From Aquitalea sp. (GTDB taxonomy: Bacteria > Pseudomonadota > Gammaproteobacteria > Burkholderiales > Chromobacteriaceae), in contig JAFANL010000273.1 in NCBI GenBank assembly GCA_019232735.1, positions 1 through 7,083 of the forward strand: a DNA stretch of 7,083 bases, given 5' to 3'. The position numbers and the translations under genes are program-made. Below are positions 1 through 5,802 of this stretch, piece by piece (the stretch's first letter is position 1; every line of letters begins with the position of its first letter). The notes below the pieces were generated by a model, which saw only the letters and a list, made by a program, of their open reading frames with translations, searched no databases and was not told the origin of the DNA.

Positions 1-949
1 CATGCTGCGATTCGATACCTTTACCACGGCGATTTTCGACCAGTTCCAGTCCAGCTTTAACGGCCCGGCAGCCAATATGCTGGCCGGGGTGCTGGCCTTA
101 TGCTGCCTGGCGTTGCTGTGCCTGGAGTCCGCCACCCGTGGCAAGGCCCGCTATGCCCGACTGGGTGCCGGCTCGGCACGGCAGGCGGTACCGGCCAGGC
201 TGGGTCGCTGCTGGATGTTGGCAGCCTTGCTGCTCTGCCTGTGCACTGCTGCGCTGACCTTGGGCGTGCCATTGATCACACTGGGGCGCTGGTTGTGGAT
301 TGGCGGCCGCGAAGCCTGGCAGAACGAAGCACTCTGGCCGGCCCTGCAGCAAACACTGCTGCTTGGCGCAGCGGGCGCCGTACTGACCGTGCTGGCGGCG
401 GTACCACAGGCCTGGCTGTCGGTACGGGCGCCCAGTCGCCTGCAGCGGCTGCAGGAAGGCTGCAACTACGTCACCAGCGCCCTGCCTGGCATTGTCACTG
501 CACTGGCATTGGTCACCATCACCATCAACTTTGCCCGCCCGCTATACCAGACCGTCGCGACCATCCTGCTGGCTTATCTGCTGATGTTCCTGCCGCGCGC
601 GCTGGTCAGCCTGCGTGCCGGCATCGCCCAAGCCCCGGCCGAACTGGAAAATGCCGCCCGCAGCCTGGGCAGCACGCCGGGACAGGCCCTGCGACGCATC
701 ACCCTGCGGCTGGCTGCGCCGGGCGGTGCGGCCGGTCTGGCCATGGTGTTCCTGGCCATCAGCAACGAGCTGACCGCCACCCTGCTGCTGGCTCCCAATG
801 GCACACGTACTCTGGCCACGGGCTTTTGGGCCATGACCAGCGAAATCGACTACATTGCCGCCGCCCCTTATGCGCTGTTGATGGTACTGCTGTCACTGCC
901 GCTGACCTGGCTGCTGCATAACTATTCCAAACGGACGGCCGGACGATGA
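1..949 (+). CDS. fbpB: Iron(III)-type ABC transporter permease, FbpB-like (5' end outside window)
   Basis: This is the C-terminal part of a binding-protein-dependent inner-membrane permease. The frame is open to the left edge. The Met at base 2 is probably internal, because the opening residues (MLRFDTFTTAIFDQ) resemble the middle of duplicated FbpB/SfuB permeases, which are usually over 500 residues; about 315 are visible. Counting from that Met, hydrophobic stretches lie near residues 27-44, 72-98, 117-140, 157-175, 183-202, 243-265 and 285-306, as expected for the second permease half plus a linker. The EAA-like loop that docks on the ATPase is at residues 213-237 (bases about 638-712), with AELENAARSLG followed by a hydrophobic/basic stretch. 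The stop overlaps the next gene's start as ATGA, so the two subunits are probably translationally coupled. The family is clear. The ferric-iron substrate is inferred from family resemblance; thiamine or phosphonate permeases of the same superfamily cannot be excluded. Confidence 0.85.
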   Translation, partial: MLRFDTFTTAIFDQFQSSFNGPAANMLAGVLALCCLALLCLESATRGKARYARLGAGSARQAVPARLGRCWMLAALLLCLCTAALTLGVPLITLGRWLWIGGREAWQNEALWPALQQTLLLGAAGAVLTVLAAVPQAWLSVRAPSRLQRLQEGCNYVTSALPGIVTALALVTITINFARPLYQTVATILLAYLLMFLPRALVSLRAGIAQAPAELENAARSLGSTPGQALRRITLRLAAPGGAAGLAMVFLAISNELTATLLLAPNGTRTLATGFWAMTSEIDYIAAAPYALLMVLLSLPLTWLLHNYSKRTAGR

Positions 950-1983
950 CTTCCTTGCACCTGCATGAACTGAGCAAACATTACGGCGCGGTCACCGCGG
1001 TGGATCGTGTATCCCTCCATGCCCAGGCGGGTAGCCGCGTGGCCATTGTCGGCCCCTCCGGCTCCGGCAAGACCACCCTGCTGCGCATGATTGCCGGCTT
1101 TGAATATCCCGACAGCGGCAGCATCAGCCTGAACGGCGCAAGCCTGGCGGCTGAGGGTCGCGCCCTGCCCGCCCACCTGCGCGGCATCGGCTATGTGGCG
1201 CAGGATGGTGCCTTGTTTCCCCATCTGACGGTGGCGGACAATATCGGCTTCGGCCTGCAGATCAAGGGGCCGGCCAGACAGGCACGCATTGCCGAACTAC
1301 TGGACATGGTGGCGCTGGAACAAAGCATGCTGCCACGCTGGCCGCATGAGCTGTCCGGCGGACAGCAGCAACGGGTGGCTTTGGCACGGGCACTGGCGCA
1401 GCAGCCGCGGCTGATGCTGCTGGACGAGCCATTTTCGGCCCTGGATACCGGTCTGCGCGCCGCCATGCGCAAGCTGGTGGCACGCCTGCTGGGTGAGGCT
1501 GGCATTACCGCCGTACTGGTGACACACGATCAGGCAGAGGCATTGTCCTTTGCCGATCAGTTGGCGGTCATGCGCCGGGGACGGCTGATTCAGGCCGGCA
1601 CGCCGCAACAGCTGTACAGTCAGCCTGCTGATGAGGCCACCGCGCTGTTTCTGGGTGAGGCGCTGATCCTGCCGGCACAGATCCATGCCGGCAAGGCCCG
1701 CTGCGCACTGGGCGAGATTGCCGTCAATGACAGCCAGTTCAATGGGGAGGCACGCATCATGCTGCGTCCGGAGCAACTGCTGTTGCAGTCCGATTCCGCA
1801 TCCGGGCAACAGCCGCAAGTCAGGGTGATGGAGTGTGATTTCAGTGGCCATGACAGCCTGCTCAGCCTGCAACTGCCCGATCAGCAGACCGTGCAATTAC
1901 GGACCAGCAGCTGGTCGATACCCGCCCATGGCAGCATGGTGGGACTGGCTGTGCAAGGGCGCGCCCACCTGCTCCACGCCTGA
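946..1983 (+). CDS. fbpC: Iron(III)-type ABC transporter ATP-binding protein, FbpC-like
   Basis: This is a complete 345-residue ATPase that would power the permease encoded just upstream. Every nucleotide-binding motif is intact: Walker A GPSGSGKT (residues 36-43), Q-loop Gln86, ABC signature LSGGQ (136-140), Walker B LMLLDE (156-161), D-loop SALD (164-167) and H-loop His194 (VTHD). Residues from about 240 to the end form a C-terminal extension with IMLRPEQ at 271-277, the TOBE-type regulatory domain found in the FbpC/PotA/MalK group. The length is normal for that group. The ATG at 946 overlaps the permease stop by 4 bases. The Shine-Dalgarno is weak (GGACG directly upstream), which fits coupled translation. 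The stop at 1981-1983 directly abuts an inverted repeat. Iron specificity comes from similarity to FbpC (the FPHLTVADNIGFGL stretch at residues 91-104) and from the partner permease; no substrate residue can be read from an ATPase. Confidence 0.9.
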   Translation: MTSLHLHELSKHYGAVTAVDRVSLHAQAGSRVAIVGPSGSGKTTLLRMIAGFEYPDSGSISLNGASLAAEGRALPAHLRGIGYVAQDGALFPHLTVADNIGFGLQIKGPARQARIAELLDMVALEQSMLPRWPHELSGGQQQRVALARALAQQPRLMLLDEPFSALDTGLRAAMRKLVARLLGEAGITAVLVTHDQAEALSFADQLAVMRRGRLIQAGTPQQLYSQPADEATALFLGEALILPAQIHAGKARCALGEIAVNDSQFNGEARIMLRPEQLLLQSDSASGQQPQVRVMECDFSGHDSLLSLQLPDQQTVQLRTSSWSIPAHGSMVGLAVQGRAHLLHA

Positions 1984-1986
1984 GAA

Positions 1987-2138
1987 CCTGTTCCCAGTCA
2001 GCGCGCTAGTTAAATAGGGGGCGATACGGCATTAAAACGCCTTCGGAATGCTCATTTACGCGATGTAAACTCTGCGTCCCCAGTTGTTCTCAACCGTTTT
2101 CGCCTTGTCTCGCTCTAGCGCGCGAGACTTTGAACAGG
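1987..2138. repeat. Compound intergenic inverted repeat (about 150 bp), probably a dispersed element
   Basis: The gap between convergent fbpC and fliJ holds a long imperfect palindrome. The outer arms are CCTGTTC (1987-1993), AGTC (1996-1999) and GCGCGCTAG (2001-2009). They pair in the same order with GAACAGG (2132-2138), GACT (2126-2129) and CTAGCGCGC (2115-2123): 20 matched pairs broken by one 2x2 mismatch and one 1x2 bulge. Nested inside are GGC plus AAAACG (2028-2030, 2034-2039) facing CGTTTT plus GCC (2095-2100, 2102-2104), and a small hairpin TTTAC (2055-2059) / GTAAA (2065-2069). There is no convincing reading frame. The layout fits a short non-autonomous palindromic element, or a structured RNA acting between convergent transcripts. 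It looks to me like an intergenic repeat seen in Neisseriales-type genomes, but that is memory and not a search. No target-site duplication was identified. Confidence 0.65.
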
Positions 2139-2168
2139 CGCTGAGGCACAACCCGATCCGGCGTCGGC

Positions 2169-2618
2169 CTAGTCGTCGCCGTGGGTCTGATCCCAGAAGC
2201 GGCGGGTGGCGAATTCGTCACTCGCCTTCTGTTCGCGCCGGGTCTGGGCCAGTTGCTCGCGCTCGCGCTCGCGCTCCAGCAGCTTTTCGTAGGCCTTGAG
2301 TTTCTTGTGTTCATTGCGCCAGGCCTGGCGTTCCATGATGAAACGCTGTTTGGCGAACTCGACATCGCCCTGCTGGATACGCACGGCCTCGTCCAGCCGG
2401 CCAAGAAATTTCTGGAAGTCCTGCCACTGGGCAATACTCATGCCCTTCATCCCCCCCGAGGTCAGCCGTCCGCGGTATTCACCACGAAAGTTCTCCAGCT
2501 GCTCCTGCCGGTTCATGGCATCCAGCAATTTGGCCTGCGCCTGTCGCATGCGTTCGGCGGCGGCGGCCTGCTTGTCTTCGGCCAGCTTGATCAGGAAGGT
2601 GTATTTGCTCTGCGCCAT
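2169..2618 (-). CDS. fliJ: Flagellar export chaperone/ATPase stalk protein FliJ
   Basis: FliJ is a small cytoplasmic coiled-coil protein of the flagellar type III export apparatus. It inserts into the FliI hexamer like the gamma subunit of F1-ATPase and contacts the FlhA export gate. The product has 149 residues, close to the usual length of about 147. It opens with MAQSKYTFLIKLAEDK, typical of FliJ, and is almost entirely charged, Gln/Glu/Arg-rich predicted helix in two long segments (about 10-50 and 65-135), with a short Gly/Ser/Met break near residues 53-61. A run of alternating Arg-Glu (LEREREREQ) near the C-terminal end of the second helix comes from a 6-base tandem repeat. The gene lies 8 bases after fliI with no clear Shine-Dalgarno, so it is probably translated by coupling. 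It is the last gene of the visible operon; the repeat lies beyond its stop. Sequence identity in this family is low, but position and architecture agree. Confidence 0.9.
   Translation of the reverse strand: MAQSKYTFLIKLAEDKQAAAAERMRQAQAKLLDAMNRQEQLENFRGEYRGRLTSGGMKGMSIAQWQDFQKFLGRLDEAVRIQQGDVEFAKQRFIMERQAWRNEHKKLKAYEKLLEREREREQLAQTRREQKASDEFATRRFWDQTHGDD
2255..2278. repeat. Hexanucleotide tandem repeat inside fliJ
   Basis: Three exact GCTCGC units (2255-2260, 2261-2266, 2267-2272) are followed by a decayed fourth (GCTCCA). On the coding (-) strand they encode alternating Arg-Glu in the FliJ coiled coil. Because the unit is 6 bases, a change in copy number would keep the frame. Confidence 0.75.
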
Positions 2619-2626
2619 GCGCGGGC

Positions 2627-4018
2627 TCAGGCCAGTACGCTATCCAGCTGCAGCTGGCTGGACGGATAGTCTTGCGATTCGTGCATGGGCTGGGTCAGGA
2701 AGCTGGTCATCTGCAGTTGCCGGCGCATGGCTTCGTCCAGCACCGGGTCAGAACCCGGCACATAGGCACCGACACTGATCAGGTCGCGGTTGCGCTGATA
2801 GCGCGAATACAGCTGCTTGAAATAGCGTGCCTGGTCCATCTGCCTGGACGGCACCACATCCACCATCACCCGGCTGATGGACTGCTCGATGTCGATGGCC
2901 GGATAGTGACCGGCTTCGGCCAACTCGCGCGATAACACGAAGTGACCATCCAGAATGGCCCGCGCCGAGTCGGCAATCGGGTCCTGTTGATCGTCCCCTT
3001 CGGACAACACGGTATAGAAACCGGTAATGGAACCACCACCCAGGGCGGCATTGCCAGCCCGCTCAATCAGTTGCGGCAAGCGGGCAAACACCGATGGCGG
3101 ATAGCCCTTGGTGACCGGCGGTTCTCCAATGGCCAGCGCGATTTCCCGCTGCGCCATGGCATAGCGGGTGACCGAGTCCATCAGCAGCAGCACATCCTTG
3201 CCTTCGGCACGGAAATACTCGGCCAGGGCGGTAGCATAGGCGGCACCGTGCAGACGCATCAGCGGCGGCATGTCGGCTGGTGCCGCCACCACCACGGCAC
3301 GGGCAATGCCTTCCTCGCCCAGAATGTTTTCGATGAAGTCCTTCACTTCCCGACCCCGTTCGCCGATCAGCCCCACCACCACCACATCGGCACGGGTGAA
3401 GCGGGCCATCATGCCCAGCAATACCGACTTGCCAACCCCGGAACCGGCAAACAGGCCCAGACGCTGGCCACGGCCCACGGTGAGCAGGCCATTGATGGCA
3501 CGCACGCCCACGTCGAGCACGTCCTTGACCGGCGAGCGGTCCAGCGGATTCATCGGTTGACTGTAAAGCGGAAAATAGGCTTCGGGATGGATGGGCCCCT
3601 TGCCATCCAACGGACGGCCCAGCGAGTCAAGAATGCGTCCCAGCAGGCTGGCGCCTACCGGCACCTGGCGGCCGGCCGGACCATTGACCCGGGCGGATAC
3701 CACGTTCTGACCATAACAAGGCGGATGCAGCGGCGTCAGCGGCCGCACCGGCGTACCCGGCAGCAGGCCGTGCACATTGGCCAGCGGCATCAGGTAGACA
3801 CGGTCCCCGGAGAACCCCACCACTTCGGCCTCGACCACATGGTTATCGGCCAACTCTACTTGGCAGGCGCTCCCCACCGGCAGCTTGATGCCAGTGGCCT
3901 CCATCACCATGCCGGTGACGCGCAGCAGCCGGCCACAGGGCTGCCACAGGGCTGCCTCTTGCGCGGCGCGGCCGCAATCGTCGAGAAAACTGCGCTGCCG
4001 TTCAATCAGGGAGGTCAT
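2627..4018 (-). CDS. fliI: Flagellum-specific type III export ATPase FliI
   Basis: FliI is the hexameric ATPase at the base of the flagellar export gate and is related to the F1-ATPase beta subunit. From the ATG at 4018 it has 463 residues (Salmonella FliI has 456). Residues about 30-95 form the beta-barrel N-terminal domain. The catalytic domain shows Walker A AGSGVGKS (191-198), GERGREV (219-225) with the probable catalytic Glu220, Walker B LLLMDSVTR (277-285), GYPPSVFARLPQL (305-317), and the alpha/beta ATPase signature PAIDIEQSIS (373-382). Residues about 385-440 form the helical C-terminal domain. All key residues are present, so it should be active. The chosen start overlaps the fliH end by 17 bases. 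A longer frame reaches 4120, but its extra 34 residues are out-of-frame fliH sequence (Trp/Pro/Cys-rich) and do not look like FliI. No strong Shine-Dalgarno precedes 4018, which suggests coupling to fliH. Confidence 0.96.
   Translation of the reverse strand: MTSLIERQRSFLDDCGRAAQEAALWQPCGRLLRVTGMVMEATGIKLPVGSACQVELADNHVVEAEVVGFSGDRVYLMPLANVHGLLPGTPVRPLTPLHPPCYGQNVVSARVNGPAGRQVPVGASLLGRILDSLGRPLDGKGPIHPEAYFPLYSQPMNPLDRSPVKDVLDVGVRAINGLLTVGRGQRLGLFAGSGVGKSVLLGMMARFTRADVVVVGLIGERGREVKDFIENILGEEGIARAVVVAAPADMPPLMRLHGAAYATALAEYFRAEGKDVLLLMDSVTRYAMAQREIALAIGEPPVTKGYPPSVFARLPQLIERAGNAALGGGSITGFYTVLSEGDDQQDPIADSARAILDGHFVLSRELAEAGHYPAIDIEQSISRVMVDVVPSRQMDQARYFKQLYSRYQRNRDLISVGAYVPGSDPVLDEAMRRQLQMTSFLTQPMHESQDYPSSQLQLDSVLA
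3933..3954. repeat. 11-bp perfect tandem duplication inside fliI
   Basis: CCACAGGGCTG occurs twice back to back (3933-3943 and 3944-3954). It lies in the N-terminal coding region of fliI (residues about 22-29, AALWQPCG). The unit is not a multiple of 3, so losing or gaining one copy would shift the frame. Confidence 0.7.
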
Positions 4019-4826
4019 TGTCTGCCGCGTCCAGCCCCAATGCAGCCTGCAGCGCGGCCAGGCGGGAGGCCAGGCGCAGGTCCAGCCGCAGGGCCGAGGT
4101 ATCGATAATGCAGCCGCCACGCTGGATATTCGGGTCTTCTATCCATTGCCACTGTGTTTCCGGGGTTTCCTGCTCAAGAAACTGACGGGCGGCGGCCAGA
4201 TCTGCCGGATTCACCCGCAGGCGCGCCTGGCTCATGCTGGACGGCAGTTCATTCAGTATCTGTCGCAGTTGGGCCAGGATGGCGCTATCGCTGTTGGCCA
4301 CATGCTCGCCTGCCAGCCGTTCGGCCAATTGCATCGCCAAGCGCAGCAAGGTACCGGACAGTTCTTCTTCCACCCGCGCCAGTTCGCGACCAAAATTGCT
4401 CGACAGCTCGCGCAGCGGCGTCCACAGCTGGGCAAACTGCTCTGCCGCCTGATCATGCCCCTGCTGCATGCCCTGCGCCAGACCCTCGGCATGGCCAGCC
4501 TGCACACCTTCATCGTAACCGGTCTGCCAGGCTTCCTGATGGATGGCTTCCAGTTCGGAAGCGGTGGGGTAGCCAACCGACTCCTCGGCCTGCTCAGCCT
4601 CCTGCTGCGCAGCGGCCTCAGCTTCAGCTTCGGCAGCACTGGCGGCCACTTCAGCCGCTGCTGCCGTGGGGGCATGCTCCAGATGACGGCGTAAAGCATC
4701 CAGCCCGGCCAATTGGCTCGGGCTGAAACTGCCATTGTTCTCGGTCAGCTCGGCCGGCGTCCAGCTGCTCCAGCCTTGTAATTGCTCGCCCGGAATAATC
4801 GGATTATTCGACAAGGCCTTCGTCAC
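4002..4826 (-). CDS. fliH: Flagellar assembly protein FliH (ATPase regulator)
   Basis: FliH forms a dimer that binds and restrains FliI and tethers it to the C-ring (FliN) and the export gate (FlhA). The product is 274 residues from a GTG start, longer than Salmonella FliH (235). Near the N-terminus, Trp19 and Trp22 in GWSSWTPAEL match the Trp-x-x-Trp-Thr-Pro motif that docks Salmonella FliH to FliN/FlhA. Residues about 54-81 are a low-complexity Ala/Glu stretch. Residues 103, 107, 111, 115, 119 and 123 are all Gly at four-residue spacing, the GxxxG helix repeat characteristic of FliH. The C-terminal part (about 135-265) is the domain that contacts FliI and includes RGGCIIDT. The gene overlaps the fliG end by 23 bases and the fliI start by 17. 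The start is uncertain: GTG at 4826 (AAGGG two bases upstream) or TTG at 4814, which gives MSNNPIIPGEQ, a more family-like N-terminus. No in-frame ATG exists before the conserved region. Confidence 0.92.
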   Translation of the reverse strand: MTKALSNNPIIPGEQLQGWSSWTPAELTENNGSFSPSQLAGLDALRRHLEHAPTAAAAEVAASAAEAEAEAAAQQEAEQAEESVGYPTASELEAIHQEAWQTGYDEGVQAGHAEGLAQGMQQGHDQAAEQFAQLWTPLRELSSNFGRELARVEEELSGTLLRLAMQLAERLAGEHVANSDSAILAQLRQILNELPSSMSQARLRVNPADLAAARQFLEQETPETQWQWIEDPNIQRGGCIIDTSALRLDLRLASRLAALQAALGLDAADNDLPD

Positions 4827-5802
4827 CGCCCTTGCTGCCTAGCACGATCTGGCCATCGTCGGCCAGCTTGCGCACGACCTTGAGGATTTCCTTCTGCTCG
4901 GCTTCCACTTCGGACAACTTGACCGGTCCCTTGGATTCCAGATCGTCGCGCAGCATTTCGGCCGCACGGCTGGACATATTGCGGAAGATCTTGTCCTTGA
5001 GTTCGGCACTGGTGCCCTTGAGCGCCACCACCAGCGAATCGGACTGCACTTCGCGCAGAATGGTCTGGATGGAGCGGTCGTCGATTTCGAGGATGTTCTC
5101 GAACACGAACATCTTGTCCTGGATGCGCTGCGCCAGCTCCGGGTCGTACTCGCGGATATAGTTGAGCGCCGAGCCTTCCACATTGGAACCCATGAAGTTG
5201 AGGATTTCCGCAGTAAGGCTGATGCCACCGGAAGCACTCTTCTTGATGCGGTCCGAGCCCGACAGCAACTGAGTGAGCACATCGTTGAGCTCACGCAATG
5301 CTTGCGGCTGCACGCCTTCCAGGGTGGCGGTACGGATCAGCACTTCGTTACGCAACCGCTCGGGGAAGAAGGACAGGATGGAACTGGACAGGTCCGGCTC
5401 CAGATGCACCAGGATGGTGGCGATGATCTGCGGGTGCTCGTGACGGATCAGATCGGCAGCGGAGGACGGGTCCATCCACTTCAGGCTTTCGATGCCGCTG
5501 TGGTCGTTGCCCTGCATGATCTTGTCCAGCAGGTTGGCCGCCTTGTCCGGGCCCAGCGCCTCCATCAGCACATTGCGCAGGTATTCGTCGGATGCACCGA
5601 TGCTGGCGCGAGCCGCACACTCCTCGCGGAACTTGCCGACGATATCGTCAATCTGGTCGTAGCTGAGATTGTTGATGGCCGCCATGGCCAGCGAAATCTT
5701 CTGCACTTCCTTGGGGCCCAGATACTTGAAAACCTCTACCGCCTCGGCCTGACCCAGGCTGAACAGCAGCACGGCACTGCGATGTACGCCGTTATCACTC
5801 AT
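4804..5802 (-). CDS. fliG: Flagellar motor switch/rotor protein FliG
   Basis: FliG is the rotor protein on the cytoplasmic face of the MS ring. Its N-terminal domain binds FliF, its middle domain binds FliM, and its C-terminal charged helix meets the stator MotA. The product has 332 residues (Salmonella 331). The N-terminal domain starts at residue about 6 (HRSAVLLFSLG). The EHPQ motif of the middle domain is at 122-125. The C-terminal domain carries MFVFEN (231-236) and the torque-helix region around 262-295 (NMSSRAAEMLRDD), with Arg279, Asp286 and Asp287 in the places expected for the conserved charged residues. The ATG at 5802 overlaps the fliF stop by 8 bases, and the preceding bases show no good Shine-Dalgarno, consistent with coupling to fliF. 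The C-terminus ends after a short acidic/Gly tail that overlaps the fliH start. Nothing is truncated. Confidence 0.97.
   Translation of the reverse strand: MSDNGVHRSAVLLFSLGQAEAVEVFKYLGPKEVQKISLAMAAINNLSYDQIDDIVGKFREECAARASIGASDEYLRNVLMEALGPDKAANLLDKIMQGNDHSGIESLKWMDPSSAADLIRHEHPQIIATILVHLEPDLSSSILSFFPERLRNEVLIRTATLEGVQPQALRELNDVLTQLLSGSDRIKKSASGGISLTAEILNFMGSNVEGSALNYIREYDPELAQRIQDKMFVFENILEIDDRSIQTILREVQSDSLVVALKGTSAELKDKIFRNMSSRAAEMLRDDLESKGPVKLSEVEAEQKEILKVVRKLADDGQIVLGSKGGDEGLVE

Noticed and set aside
100..921. Open frame of 273 codons on the + strand inside the permease gene
   Set aside because: It overlaps the clear FbpB-like membrane protein in another frame; its composition (Ala, Gly, Arg, His, Pro, Cys) is that of a frame shadow.
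1297..1896. Open frame of 199 codons on the - strand opposite fbpC
   Set aside because: It is antisense to a complete ATPase with all motifs; its Gln/His/Leu-rich composition is that of a shadow.
2139..2168. Possible intrinsic terminator directly after fliJ
   Set aside because: Only a 4-bp CCGA/TCGG pairing with no following T-run was found, too weak to call.
2181..2778. Two + strand open frames (bases 2181-2669 and 2296-2778) opposite fliJ and the end of fliI
   Set aside because: The hydrophobic look of the first comes from reading the reverse of a charged coiled coil; gene order and overlap support fliJ instead.
2942..4108. Long open frame of 388 codons on the + strand opposite fliI
   Set aside because: It is antisense to a perfectly conserved FliI. 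Its translation is rich in His, Gln, Arg and Gly, typical of the reverse frame of a GC-rich gene, and has no recognisable domain.
4019..4120. Possible upstream extension of fliI to an ATG at 4120
   Set aside because: The extra 34 residues are the out-of-frame 3' end of fliH, rich in Trp, Pro and Cys, and do not resemble FliI N-termini; the ATG at 4018 gives normal length.
3885..4726. Two + strand open frames opposite fliH and the fliI start
   Set aside because: They are antisense to fliH, whose motifs (Trp-x-x-Trp and the GxxxG repeat) are intact; neither shows a domain.
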